DNA of 64,000 nt, taken from positions 248,001 through 312,000 of the forward strand of contig CAWDTK010000004.1 in assembly GCA_963805255.1 (NCBI GenBank), given 5' to 3'. The stretch comes from Bog-532 sp963805255 (lineage in GTDB: Bacteria; Actinomycetota; Actinomycetes; Streptosporangiales; Streptosporangiaceae). The notes below the pieces were generated by a model. The model did not search any database. It worked only from the letters and a program-made list of their open reading frames with translations, and was not told the origin of the DNA. Position 1 is the stretch's first letter, and every line of letters starts with the position of its first letter. The position numbers and the translations under genes are program-made. Of this stretch, positions 41,643 through 51,129 are shown in pieces.

Positions 41643-41652
41643 TGGAGCCGCC

Positions 41653-43207
41653 GTGACCGCTGCCGGCCGCCGGGCTCACAGGGCAGGGTGGGCCGCCGGG
41701 ATCGTGGTGGCCGCGGGCGTGCTCTTCCTGTGCTACCTCCGCCAGTCTCAGCGGGTCCCGGCCGGCTCCGACGGCGGGTCGATCGCGCTGCAGGCGTGGG
41801 ACATGCTGCACGGCAACGTGCTGCTGCGTCACTGGACCGTTTCGGACGTGTCGTTCTACCCCGCCGAGCTGGTCCAGTACGCCCTGATCGAGGCGGTGCG
41901 CGGGCTCGGCCCCGACGTGGTCCACATCGCCGGGGCGTTGACCTACACGCTGATCATCCTGCTCGCCGCCTGCCTCGCCAAGGGCCGCGCCACCGGCCGG
42001 GACGGCCTCATCCGGGTGCTGGTCGCGGGCGTGCTCATGCTGGCGCCGGCGCCGGGCGCGAGCCCCACGCTGCTGATGAGCCCCGATCACTTCGGCAGCG
42101 CCGTCCCCGTGCTGCTGGCCTGGCTGACCGTGGACCGTCTGCCCGCCCGCTGGTACGTGCCGCCCGCCGTGGCCATCCTGCTGGCGTGGGGGCAGGTCGC
42201 CGACGGTCTCATCCTGATCACCGGCGCGGCGCCGATGGTGATCGTGTGCGGCGTGCGCGCCTGCGTGAAGCTGTGGCGCCGCGAGCCGGGGAGCAGCTGG
42301 CCGTGGGCGGAGCTCTCGCTGGCGGTCGCGGCGATCGTGTCCGCCGGGCTCGCGCGGGCGGCCGGCGCCCTCATCCGGCTCAGCGGGGGATTCGCGGTGC
42401 GGCCGGTGCCGACGGCGTTCGCCGGCCTGCCCGCGATACCGCACCACCTCGAGCTCACCGGGGAGGGACTGCTGGCCATCTTCAGCGCCGATTTCTCCGG
42501 GCCGCACTCCCGCCTGGACCTCGCCTTCGCCGCGCTGCACCTGATCATGGTGGCCGCGGCCGCCGCGGCCTTCGTGATCGCCCTCGGCCGTCTCGGCCGC
42601 GGCGACGAGCTGGCCGTCCCGGGGCTGGCCGTCGCGATCGTGTTCAACGTCGCCGCGTACGTGCCGACCCTCTTCGTACAGGACCTGCTCAGCACGCGGG
42701 ACATCGCCGCGGTGCTGCCGTTCGCGGCGGTCCTGGCGGGCCGGCCTGGCCGGCCCGCTGCTCCGGGCCCGGCTCACCGCCGCGCTCGCGGTCGTCGCCG
42801 TCGCCTTCGCCGCCGCGCTCGGGTACAACGCCGCCCAGCCGGCCCAGCCCGCGCATGGCCAGTCCCTCGCCGCCTGGCTGGCGAGCCGGCACCTGAACGG
42901 CGGCCTGGCCGTGGACTACTGGGTGGCGAACATCACGACCCTGGACAGCGGCGGCCCGATCACGGTCCGGCAGGCCGGGCTGGGTGACGGGGTCCTGACC
43001 CGGCCTTTGCCCCGGGAGCTGAAATCGGACTGGTACAGCCCGGCGAGCCAGTACGCCGACTTCTACGTCACCAGCGACCAGAACCCCGGGAACACGAGTG
43101 AGCAGGCCGCGGCGGTGCGCACCTTCGGGCCGCCGGCGCAGACGCTGCACCCGGCCGGGTATACCGTCCTGGTCTGGCACAAGAACCTGCTGGCCGGCCT
43201 CCAGTAG
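41653..43207 (+). pseudogene. Large multi-pass membrane protein, paralogue 2, frameshifted
   Basis: GTG 41653 with GGAG upstream. It reads GIVVAAGVLFLCYLRQSQRV, SDGGSIALQAWDMLHGNVLL and RHWTVSDVSFYPAELVQYAL, the paralogue signature. The frame is good to about 42740 (AAVLPFAAVLAGR), then becomes Arg/Pro-rich. The true continuation, LAGPLLRARLTAALAVVAVA ... GYNAAQPAQPAHGQSLAAWL, is one frame over and runs to the stop at 43207 (HPAGYTVLVWHKNLLAGLQ). Removing one C at 42745-42746 restores a protein of about 517 residues. Either a real inactivation or a base-call error. Confidence 0.75.
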
Positions 43208-43256
43208 CCCCCCGGCGGCCGCGGTGCCGCCCTATCTGCCCGCACCATTGTCCTTA

Positions 43257-43440
43257 TGCGGGTTCAGGTCTGACTGGTACAACCCGGCGACCTCGTACGC
43301 GGAGTTCCTGGTGGGCCGGGACACGAGCCCGGGGGGACTGGGGCGCCGCCGCCGTCCGGGCCTCCGGGCCGCCGGCGCGGGCGCTGCACCCGGCCGGTTA
43401 TACCGTGCTGATCTGGCCCAGGAATCTGCTGGCCGGCATT
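43257..43440 (+). pseudogene. Duplicated 3' fragment of paralogue 2
   Basis: FRSDWYNPATSYAEFLVGRD then, after a frame change near 43340, RASGPPARALHPAGYTVLIW and PRNLLAGI. This parallels the C-terminus of the preceding gene (LKSDWYSPASQYADFYVTSD ... FGPPAQTLHPAGYTVLVWHK). It is a diverged partial copy of the last 60 or so codons with no start, just upstream of the FKBP gene. Confidence 0.7.
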
Positions 43441-43503
43441 CGGTCGTGCCGCGACCCCAGTAGGCTGGCGGCGCTCTCATCGTCCATCCTGAGGTCCTCA
43501 CAC

Positions 43504-44460
43504 ATGCGACGCATCGTTGCGCTATTCGTTATTCCCCTGATCGCCGGCCCGGCTCTGGCCGGCTGCGGTTCGTCCGCCCCGCCCTCCCCGAACGCCGCGG
43601 TCACCGCCAAGGGCTCGTTCGGCGCCTCGCCGTCGGTCACGATCCCGAATCAGGAACCGGGCAGCACCCTCGCGGTCAAGACCCTGATCCAGGGCAACGG
43701 GGCGACGATCAAGAAGTCGGACCTGGTCCTGACCAACTACACCATCTACGTGTGGAACGGCACGACGAACAAACTGCTGGGCTCGACCTACTCCAGCTCC
43801 CCCCAGGTGCTGCCGGCGACGCTGCTGCCCGGCATCCAGAGCGCCGTGACCGGAAAGAAGCTCGGCAGCCGGGTACTGGCCGTCATACCGCCGAGACAGG
43901 GCTACGGCTCCAGCGGCAATTCCCGGCTCGGTGTGACCGGGAGCGATACGCTCGTTTTCGTCATGGATCTGATCCAGAAGTACGCTTCTGGGACGGTTTC
44001 GGCCTCCGGGACCAATGTGTCCAGCGGTGGCGGCAGCCTCCCGTCGGTGAGCGCGACCCGGGGCAGCGCGCCCAAGGTGACGATCCCCAAGGGCGTGACC
44101 GCGCCGAAGACGCTGGTCACCAAGACCCTGATCAAGGGGTCCGGACCGGTCGTGACCACGGGCCAGTACGTCGTCGTCCAGTACACCGGGGTCAACTGGC
44201 GGACCGGGCAGGTCTTCGACTCCTCCTGGCAGCGCGGCCAGCCTCTCAGCTTCCGGATCGGGGCCACGCCCAGCGAGGTCATCCCGGGCTGGGACAAGGG
44301 CCTCGTCGGCCAGACCGTCGGCAGCCGGGTGCTGCTGGTCATCCCGCCGGCCGACGCCTACGGCAGCGCGGGCCAGTCGCAGGCCGGCATCAAGGGCACC
44401 GACACGCTCGTGTTCGTGGTCGACATCATCAGCGCCGTGAGCCACGGCTCGGCAGGCTGA
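43504..44460 (+). CDS. Lipoprotein peptidyl-prolyl isomerase with two FKBP domains
   Basis: 318 residues from ATG 43504. Lipoprotein signal MRRIVALFVIPLIAGPALAG-C, so it folds proteins outside the membrane. Domain 1 (about 50-165) is degenerate: NQEPGSTLAVKTLIQGNGA, LVLTNYTIYVWNGTTNKLLG, LLPGIQSAVTGKKLGSRVLA. Domain 2 (about 200-312) keeps FKBP residues: GQYVVVQYTGVNWRTGQVFD, EVIPGWDKGLVGQTVGSRVL, DTLVFVVDIISAV. An FKBP gene at this position (between pafA and pafB) is conserved in actinobacteria. It is followed 12 bases later by membrane paralogue 3. Confidence 0.88.
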   Translation: MRRIVALFVIPLIAGPALAGCGSSAPPSPNAAVTAKGSFGASPSVTIPNQEPGSTLAVKTLIQGNGATIKKSDLVLTNYTIYVWNGTTNKLLGSTYSSSPQVLPATLLPGIQSAVTGKKLGSRVLAVIPPRQGYGSSGNSRLGVTGSDTLVFVMDLIQKYASGTVSASGTNVSSGGGSLPSVSATRGSAPKVTIPKGVTAPKTLVTKTLIKGSGPVVTTGQYVVVQYTGVNWRTGQVFDSSWQRGQPLSFRIGATPSEVIPGWDKGLVGQTVGSRVLLVIPPADAYGSAGQSQAGIKGTDTLVFVVDIISAVSHGSAG

Positions 44461-44472
44461 CCGAAGGTCACG

Positions 44473-46305
44473 ATGACGGGTCCGGCGCAGGAGGTGGCGG
44501 GGGCCGCCAAGGTGCCGGAACCGGGCATTACAGGCCGGACGGGAGCGGTTACCCAGCGTCCCGCCCGGCGTGCCCGGCGAGTGCAGCGGGTGCGGTGGCT
44601 CTGGGCGGCCGCGTTCACGGCCGCCGGGATCGCCCTGTTCGCCGCGTACGTCCGGCTGTCCGCCACCTATCCGGTGAACTCGGACGGGGCGAACGTCGTG
44701 CTCATGTCGTGGGACATGCTGCACGGCAACCTGCTCCTGCACGCGTGGTGGCTGTCGGACGTGTCGTTCTACCCGACCGAGCTGCCCGAGTACATGCTGA
44801 TCGACGCGATCCGCGGCCTCAGCCCGGACGTGACGCACATCGCGGCCGCGCTGACCTACACGCTGGTGCTGGTGCTCACGGTCCTGCTGGCCAGGAGCCG
44901 CGCGACAGCCCGCGACGGCGCGGCGCGCGTCCTCATCTCCGGCGGGATCATGCTGGCGCCGCAGCTGGGCGCGGGCGTCTTCATCCTGCTGCTGTCGGTC
45001 GGGCACATCGGCACCGCGGTGCCCGTCCTGGCCGTCTGGCTGATCCTGGACCGGGCGCCGCCCCGCTGGTACATCCCGGTCATCGCCGCATGCCTGCTGG
45101 CCTGGGCGATGGTCGCCGACTCCCTCGTGTTCGTGGTCGCGATCGTGCCGCTGGCCCTGGTCGGCGTGACCCGCGCGGTGCGGCCGGCCCCCGGCGAGAA
45201 GCCGGCCACCGCCCGGCGGCTGCGGTCCGCCTGGTACGAACTGTCCCTGGCCGGGGCGGCGGTCGCCGCGGCCGGTGCCTCGCGGCTGGCGCAGCAGGCG
45301 ATCCACGCCGCCGGTGGCTACACCGTGCACCAGATCCCGTTCAGCCTGGTCGTTCCGGCCAAGCTGGGGGTGCACGCCGTGACCGCCGGGGACAGCCTGC
45401 TGGCGCTGTTCGGCGCCAGCTTCGGCGGCCTGCGGGACGGTGCCGAGGTCGCTTTCGCCGTGCTGCACCTCGCGGGTCTGGCGCTGGTGGCCTGGGCGCT
45501 GGGCCGGACGCTCCGCCGGTTCGCCTGCTGCGGGCTGATCGACCAGGTCCTCGCCGTCGCGATCGTGGTCAACCTGGCGTTGTACCTGTTCAGCAGCTTC
45601 TCCTCCGGCGTGCTGAACGGCCGGGAGATCGCGCTGGTGCTGCCGTTCGGGGCCGCCCTGGCCGCCCGCTCGCTGGCGCCCCAGGTGCGGGGAATCCGGC
45701 TCGCGCCGACGCCGCTCGTGCTCGCCGGGACCGTGCTGGCCGGGACCATGCTGGCCGGGTATGGGGCCTGCCTGGGCTACGAGCTGGCGCAGCCGGTGTC
45801 CCCGGCGGCCAACGCGCGGCTCGCCTCGTGGCTGGAGGCTCACCACCTCACATCCGGGCTGAGCGGGTACTGGCAGGCGAGCGTGGTGACGGTCGGTACC
45901 GGCGGCCAGGTCACGATCCGCGCGGTGTCCACCGCCGGCGGCGGGCTGGTGCCCTACCAGTGGGAGGCCAAGGCTCCCTGGTACGACCCAGGCACCCGGT
46001 ACGCCAACTTCGTCGTGCTGCAGAACCAGCCCGGCTTCTTCAACGAGTGGCAGCCCGCCCGCGAGGCGCGCGCCACGTTCGGGCCCCCGGCCCAGACCTT
46101 CCGTACCGGTCCCTACATGGTGCTGGTCTGGAAGCAGAACCTGCTGCCCGCCCTGCACGACTGGGCCGTGCGGACCGGGACGGCCGGGACCGCGGTGCCC
46201 CCTTACCGGTTCGGCCCGCCGGTGCCATCGGGCCAGGCCGCTGCTGCCCCTGGTACCGGGAGCGCTCTTACCAGATCTGCGTCCGGTAGACGGCGACGAG
46301 GATGA
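44473..46305 (+). CDS. Large multi-pass membrane protein, paralogue 3
   Basis: 610 residues, ATG 44473. It shares the family signature (LSATYPVNSDGANVVLMSWD, MLHGNLLLHAWWLSDVSFYP, TELPEYMLIDAIRGLSPDVT, HIAAALTYTLVLVLTVLLA), about 11 membrane helices and the soluble end SWLEAHHLTSGLSGYWQASV ... PYMVLVWKQNLLPAL. It is the intact partner most like 38173. The 3' end overlaps the convergent gene by 38 bases. GT-C-type transfer to a surface acceptor is the working idea, without direct motif proof. Confidence 0.75.
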   Translation: MTGPAQEVAGAAKVPEPGITGRTGAVTQRPARRARRVQRVRWLWAAAFTAAGIALFAAYVRLSATYPVNSDGANVVLMSWDMLHGNLLLHAWWLSDVSFYPTELPEYMLIDAIRGLSPDVTHIAAALTYTLVLVLTVLLARSRATARDGAARVLISGGIMLAPQLGAGVFILLLSVGHIGTAVPVLAVWLILDRAPPRWYIPVIAACLLAWAMVADSLVFVVAIVPLALVGVTRAVRPAPGEKPATARRLRSAWYELSLAGAAVAAAGASRLAQQAIHAAGGYTVHQIPFSLVVPAKLGVHAVTAGDSLLALFGASFGGLRDGAEVAFAVLHLAGLALVAWALGRTLRRFACCGLIDQVLAVAIVVNLALYLFSSFSSGVLNGREIALVLPFGAALAARSLAPQVRGIRLAPTPLVLAGTVLAGTMLAGYGACLGYELAQPVSPAANARLASWLEAHHLTSGLSGYWQASVVTVGTGGQVTIRAVSTAGGGLVPYQWEAKAPWYDPGTRYANFVVLQNQPGFFNEWQPAREARATFGPPAQTFRTGPYMVLVWKQNLLPALHDWAVRTGTAGTAVPPYRFGPPVPSGQAAAAPGTGSALTRSASGRRRRG

Positions 46306-47494
46306 CCAGCGGCGCCGCGCACGCCGCCAGCGCGCCCAGCCGCCGCCGCGGCGCGGCCAGCAGGACCAGCACGGCCAGCAGGTACACCTCGACGAAGGCC
46401 CGCAGGTCGGCGTAGCCGTCCCAGTTGGTGGGGGCCAGGCAGAAGATCACCACCACGTACAGCACGAAGGCCGCCCGCTCGTACACCGGGATCGTGGCGG
46501 CCCGCAGCGAGACCAGCGCGGCCAGCGCAAACAGCATGAGCACGGCGAACTCGATGTCCCAGATGATGACCGCGCCCGGCGCCCCTGACACCGGCGTGTT
46601 CGGGTGGGCGAAGTTGTGCGCCACCGACGAGAACACCGCGGAAAACGGCTGGCCGGCGTTCTTCCCGCCGTCGCTGAGGATCGGGAAGACCCCCGTCGCC
46701 GCCTTCACCACTGCTTCCCACCCGGCAAAGACGGCGGCCGGGACGAGCCAGGCCAGGTCATCGGCCCCCGGACGGTCCCGCCGGCGCGCGATCTGAATAA
46801 TCCGGACGATCCCGAGCGCGGCCGGCACGACCAGCACCGTTTCCCGGGTCAGGACGCCGTAGCTGAACGCTGCCGCGGCCAGCAGCGGATGCCGTTTCCG
46901 GTAGGCCAGGATGCCGGCGATCAGGCACAGCGCGCCGAGCGGCTCGGTCAGGTCCCGGGACAGGCTGTCCATCAGGCCGAAGTAACCCGCCAGCAGCAGC
47001 CCCCACAGCGCGTGCCGGCCCGCCTGCTGGGCCAGCAGGCCGCCGAGGCAGGCGAGGGCGGCGAGGGCCGCGACGTTGATCGCGACGAGCACGTACGGCA
47101 CCGCCGCGTGCTGGCCCAGCGACACGAGCCACGCCAGCGCGGAGTAGCCGATCCGCATGAACCGGTACGGCGCGTCCATGGTGATGCCGAACGCCGTCTT
47201 GTGCAGGTTGGCCGGGTCCAGCGCCAGCCGGTAGTAGAACTGGCCGTCGTAGCCGGTGAAACGGAAGACGTGCACCCCGCGCGGCAGCTGTCCCGGGTGG
47301 CCATACACCGACCCGATCTGGACCAGCTTGGTGATGTCGCGGTGGGCCAGCAGCACCAGCCGGCCCTCGATCGCGGCCAGCGCGGCCAGGAAGAAGATGA
47401 TCCCGGGCACAATCGGCCGGTCCGTCATCCGCCGGAGCGCCGGCCGCTGATCCGGCGCGGTCGCGTCGCCGGATGTGGTTGACGCCAGTTGCAC
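46268..47494 (-). CDS. Multi-pass membrane protein, GT-C-like
   Basis: About 408 residues from GTG 47494 (the frame opens at 47560; ATG 47428 is also possible). After IVPGIIFFLAALAAIEGRLV comes the loop HVFRFTGYDGQFYYRLALDP and FGITMDAPYRFMRIGYSALA, a motif set found in GT-C-type bacterial membrane proteins. Nine or ten helices follow, with conserved DSLSRDLTEPLGALCLI and YRKRHPLLAAAAFSYGVLTR. It is convergent with paralogue 3 and probably adds to the same surface-glycan functions. Confidence 0.65.
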   Translation of the reverse strand: MQLASTTSGDATAPDQRPALRRMTDRPIVPGIIFFLAALAAIEGRLVLLAHRDITKLVQIGSVYGHPGQLPRGVHVFRFTGYDGQFYYRLALDPANLHKTAFGITMDAPYRFMRIGYSALAWLVSLGQHAAVPYVLVAINVAALAALACLGGLLAQQAGRHALWGLLLAGYFGLMDSLSRDLTEPLGALCLIAGILAYRKRHPLLAAAAFSYGVLTRETVLVVPAALGIVRIIQIARRRDRPGADDLAWLVPAAVFAGWEAVVKAATGVFPILSDGGKNAGQPFSAVFSSVAHNFAHPNTPVSGAPGAVIIWDIEFAVLMLFALAALVSLRAATIPVYERAAFVLYVVVIFCLAPTNWDGYADLRAFVEVYLLAVLVLLAAPRRRLGALAACAAPLVILVAVYRTQIW

Positions 47495-47709
47495 GTGCGG
47501 CCGCCCCCTTCCTGTCACGTCCGGAGCGGGCCCGTGGCCGGAACGCCCGACGACGCGCACAGCGTACCGGACCGGGGGGATTGCGGCGCCGCGCTACTGG
47601 GGTGACGGGCCGTCGTGGCTGAGTCGCGGTCGGTCAGGTCGTCGAGGACGAGGCCGAGGCCGATACCCAGCATCCACACGTCCTTGGGCTGCGGGATGCC
47701 CTGTCGTTT

Positions 47710-48948
47710 TTATGCGAGGGGGCCTATTGCGGCACTCCGCAACAGGGCCGCTGCGTGCCGCCCGGCCGCGGCGGTGGCCAGGAAGTAGGCGCCGTCCTGG
47801 TCCAGCCCGCGGCCCATCGTCGACAGCGGCGCCGGGCACCGGCGCAGCGCCTCGTCCAGTCCGCCGACGCCGACCCGGACCAGCGCGTGCCGCGCCCCGA
47901 GCGGTCCGGCCTGCGCGGCCACCTGCGCGCCGAACTCGCCGGCCAGGATGGGCACCACCACGTCCGCGCGCGCCAGCGCCACCCGCCCGTAGGACGTCAG
48001 GCTGTGGTGCGACACGCCGCGGTGGCGTTCCCGCGGGTCCGCCTCGCTGACTCGCAGCGCGGCCACCGGCCGGCCCCCCAGGGCGGCCACCGCGTTGATC
48101 GCCTCGCCGGCCGCCACCCCCGAGAACCCCCACCGCGTTCCCGTGCCGAGGTTGCCGGGCCCCTGCGCCACCACGGCCACGTCCGCGCCGAGCACGTGCC
48201 GCGCGGCGAGCAGGCCGGTGTGCAGCGTCACCGCCTCCAGGTCCCCGCCGAACGCCTGCCCCACGGTGATCGTCCCGGCCAGCCAGCCGGCCTCCCGCAG
48301 CGTCGCGCAGGCCCGGGAGAACCACGCGGGCAGCGCCCCCCCGTCGGACATCACGTAAACGACGCGCACTCCGCCAGGTCCCGCTCCCCCGGCCGGCGAG
48401 CGGTCGCCATTGTCTGCCGCGCGCAGCGCGCCGGGGGGTTCCGGGTCATGGGGCATCGGGGGTATCCCCCGGGAAAACAGAGTGTCCCCCCGGGCCGGCA
48501 CCGCGGCATCGTGATAGAGACCGGCCAGGACGGGCGCGAGAGCAGAATGCAGGTCGGCCACCACCACCGGCATCCCGGCGATGTCGTCGGCGGCGCGCAG
48601 CGTGTCGTGGTACGGCGAGCCCTGCTCGTCCGCCCCGAGCACCACCGCCTGCAGCGGCGTGTACCGCGCCTTGACCAGGTGACCGGGACCGGAGCGGTCC
48701 GGCGGCAGGCGGTCCGGCACCGCGACCACCAGCGCGTAGCCGCCGGTGCCCAGCCCCAGGTCCAGCGCGGTCGTGTTCAGCAGGACGCGGTCGCCCGGTT
48801 CGGGCCGCCCGGTCAGCGCAGGGTAGGCCAGCGCCCTGGCCCGCGCGGGCGCCTCCCCGCCCGCTGAGCCGACCGTCACCTCGAGTTCCAGCGCTCCGGG
48901 CCATTCCCGCCGGATCCGGGAGACCGTGCCGTTCCGCCACGTGATCAC
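47710..48948 (-). CDS. DUF3866 family protein
   Basis: 412 residues from GTG 48948 (MITWRNGTVSRIRREWPGAL). The N-terminal beta domain (ARALAYPALTGRPEPGDRVL, LNTTALDLGLGTGGYALVVA) is followed by an alpha/beta region: RVVYVMSDGGALPAWFSRA, DVAVVAQGPGNLGTGTRWGF, VSHHSLTSYGRVALARADVV. It matches actinobacterial DUF3866, which habitually lies beside pafB/pafC; activity unknown. It is divergent from pafB, with about 150 bases between, so the two may share a control region. Confidence 0.85.
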   Translation of the reverse strand: MITWRNGTVSRIRREWPGALELEVTVGSAGGEAPARARALAYPALTGRPEPGDRVLLNTTALDLGLGTGGYALVVAVPDRLPPDRSGPGHLVKARYTPLQAVVLGADEQGSPYHDTLRAADDIAGMPVVVADLHSALAPVLAGLYHDAAVPARGDTLFSRGIPPMPHDPEPPGALRAADNGDRSPAGGAGPGGVRVVYVMSDGGALPAWFSRACATLREAGWLAGTITVGQAFGGDLEAVTLHTGLLAARHVLGADVAVVAQGPGNLGTGTRWGFSGVAAGEAINAVAALGGRPVAALRVSEADPRERHRGVSHHSLTSYGRVALARADVVVPILAGEFGAQVAAQAGPLGARHALVRVGVGGLDEALRRCPAPLSTMGRGLDQDGAYFLATAAAGRHAAALLRSAAIGPLA

Positions 48949-49099
48949 CTGGGCAGGGTAGCGTCGTGCGCCGGGAGACTGGACCCGGCGCGACGAAGTG
49001 GCCGTAACCGGCGAGGGGAATCGGCGCCCTTACCCGGTCGGGTAGGCGAGAATGTAGGCGGGCCTCGGAGGCACGCAGGGACCGGGAGGAGGAGTGCCG

Positions 49100-50104
49100 A
49101 TGTCGCGGCGGAAGACCGAGCGGCTGCTGGGCCTGGTCGTCTGCCTGCTGTCCACCCGGCGCTACCTCACCGCGGAGCAGATCCGCCACGCGGTGGCCGG
49201 CTACCCCGACCAGCCCGAGGCCTTCAAGCGGATGTTCGAGCGGGACAAGGAAGAACTGCGCGAGCTCGGCATTCCGCTGGAGACCGGTTCGCTCAGCCCG
49301 CTGGACGGCGAGGACATCGGCTACCGGGTCCAGCGGCAGGCCTACGAGCTGCCCGAGCTGCGGCTGGAGGCGGACGAGGCGGCCGTGCTCGGCCTGGCGG
49401 CCCGGGTGTGGCGGCACGCGGAGCTGGCCGGGGCGGCGGCGGGTGCGCTGCTCAAGCTGCGGGCCGCCGGCATCGACACCGACGACCCGGACTCCGGCGC
49501 CGACGGCCGGCGGGGCATCGAGCCGCGGGTACACACCACCGAGCCGGCGTTCGGGCCGCTGTGGGAGGCGGTTCGCGACCGCCGGCCGGTGACCTTCGCC
49601 TACCGCGCCGCCGGGCGCAGCGAGCCGCAGACCCGCGAGCTGGAGCCGTGGGGCGTGGTCAACCGGCACGGCCGCTGGTACGTGGCCGGCCGGGATCGCG
49701 GCCGGGATGCGGTCCGGGTGTTCCGGCTCGGCCGGATCGAGGGAGACGTCGGCTTTTCCGGGCCGCCGGGCAGCGTCACCGTCCCGGCGGGCACGGACGT
49801 GCGCGAGGTGGTCCGCACCTGGGACTCGATGCCGCCGCCGGAGAACACGGCCGTGCTGCAGGTCCGCCGCGGCGCCGGGTACGGGCTGCGGCGCTACGCC
49901 ACCAGCCCGCCGGACGCCGGGGCAGCGCCGGCTCCAGCGGCGTCTTCAGCTGGGGCCAGCGGCTGGGACACGATCAGTGTGCCGTACTCCGACGTCGGGT
50001 GGTTCGCCGATCACGTCGCGTCTTTCGGCGCCGATGCCGTGGTCGCCGATCCGCCCGACCTGCGGGACGCCGTGATCAGGAGGCTCAAGGGAGTGCTGAC
50101 GTGA
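49100..50104 (+). CDS. pafB: WYL-domain transcriptional regulator PafB
   Basis: 334 residues; ATG 49100 chosen for its 7-9-base spacing from GGAGGAG (the in-frame GTG 49094 is too close). Winged helix (RKTERLLGLVVCLLSTRRYL, GYPDQPEAFKRMFERDKEEL), then the WYL domain: AVRDRRPVTFAYRAAGRSEP, LEPWGVVNRHGRWYVAGRDR, VRVFRLGRIEGDV, and a C-terminal domain. PafB/PafC act together as activators of the LexA-independent DNA-damage response in mycobacteria. Its stop overlaps the pafC start (GTGA). Confidence 0.9.
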   Translation: MSRRKTERLLGLVVCLLSTRRYLTAEQIRHAVAGYPDQPEAFKRMFERDKEELRELGIPLETGSLSPLDGEDIGYRVQRQAYELPELRLEADEAAVLGLAARVWRHAELAGAAAGALLKLRAAGIDTDDPDSGADGRRGIEPRVHTTEPAFGPLWEAVRDRRPVTFAYRAAGRSEPQTRELEPWGVVNRHGRWYVAGRDRGRDAVRVFRLGRIEGDVGFSGPPGSVTVPAGTDVREVVRTWDSMPPPENTAVLQVRRGAGYGLRRYATSPPDAGAAPAPAASSAGASGWDTISVPYSDVGWFADHVASFGADAVVADPPDLRDAVIRRLKGVLT

Positions 50105-51129
50105 CCCGCCGCGAGAAACCGCCCGGCGCGCCCGGCGCGGCCGAACGGGTCCTGCGGCCCCGCGGGCAGGCCGCCACCTCGGCGGAACGGCTGCAGCGGC
50201 TGCTCGCCCTGGTGCCCTACGTCGTCACCCGCAAGGCCGTCGGCCTGGCCGACACCGCGGCCGCGTTCGGCCTGAGTGAGCGCGAACTCGTCGACGACCT
50301 CAACCTGCTCTGGTGCGTGGAGCTGCGCAACCCGGACCCGTACTGCCCGATCGACCTGTCGTACGAGGGTGGCGAGATCGTGGTCAGCCAGGCCGAGTCC
50401 ATCGGCCGGCCGTTGCGGCTGGCCGTCGACGAGGCCAGCGCCCTGCTCGTCGCGCTGCGGATGCTCGCCGACGTGCCGGGCCTGGAGGACCGGTCCGCGC
50501 TCAGCCGGCTGATCGCCAAGCTGGAGACGGCCGCGGGGGAGGCGGCCGGGCCCAGCGCCCAGGTCGCCGTGCAGGTCGACAAGCCCAACGGGGACCAGAC
50601 CATCGCGCAGATCAGGGACGCGCTGGAGCGCAAGCGCCGGGTGCACCTGCGGTACTACGTGCCCGGCCGGGACGAGGCGACGCAACGCGACGTGGACCCG
50701 ATGCGGCTGCTCGTCGTCGAGGGCCGGGCGTACCTGGAGGGCTGGTGCCGCCGCGCCGAGGGCGTCCGGCTGTTCCGGCTGGACCGGATTCTCGCCATCG
50801 AGGTGCTCGACGTCCCGGCCACGGTGCCGGAGGACGCGCAGCCGGTGGACGTCGATCAGGGGCTGTTCCGGCCGTCCGCCGACGACATGCACGTCACGAT
50901 CGAGGTCTCGGCGGCGGGGCGGTGGGTGGCGGAGTACTACCCGTGCGAGTCGGTCGGGGAACTCGGCGACGGCTGGCTCCGCATCCGGCTGCGCACCCCG
51001 GACACCCGCTGGGTCCGGCGGCTGGCGCTGCGGCTGGGTGAAGACGGCCGGGTCATCGCGCCGGAAGAGCTGCGCGCGCAGATCCGCGACGACGCGACGG
51101 CCGCGCTGTCCGCCTACGCGAGCGGCTGA
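50101..51129 (+). CDS. pafC: WYL-domain transcriptional regulator PafC
   Basis: 342 residues from GTG 50101, overlapping pafB by 4 bases. HTH region (SAERLQRLLALVPYVVTRKA, LADTAAAFGLSERELVDDLN), then the WYL domain IRDALERKRRVHLRYYVPGR, VDPMRLLVVEGRAYLEGWCR, VRLFRLDRILAIEVLDVPA and a C-terminal domain (VSAAGRWVAEYYPCESVGEL). Partner of PafB in a heterodimer that responds to DNA damage. A repeat-bearing 370-base gap separates it from tatA. Confidence 0.9.
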   Translation: MTRREKPPGAPGAAERVLRPRGQAATSAERLQRLLALVPYVVTRKAVGLADTAAAFGLSERELVDDLNLLWCVELRNPDPYCPIDLSYEGGEIVVSQAESIGRPLRLAVDEASALLVALRMLADVPGLEDRSALSRLIAKLETAAGEAAGPSAQVAVQVDKPNGDQTIAQIRDALERKRRVHLRYYVPGRDEATQRDVDPMRLLVVEGRAYLEGWCRRAEGVRLFRLDRILAIEVLDVPATVPEDAQPVDVDQGLFRPSADDMHVTIEVSAAGRWVAEYYPCESVGELGDGWLRIRLRTPDTRWVRRLALRLGEDGRVIAPEELRAQIRDDATAALSAYASG

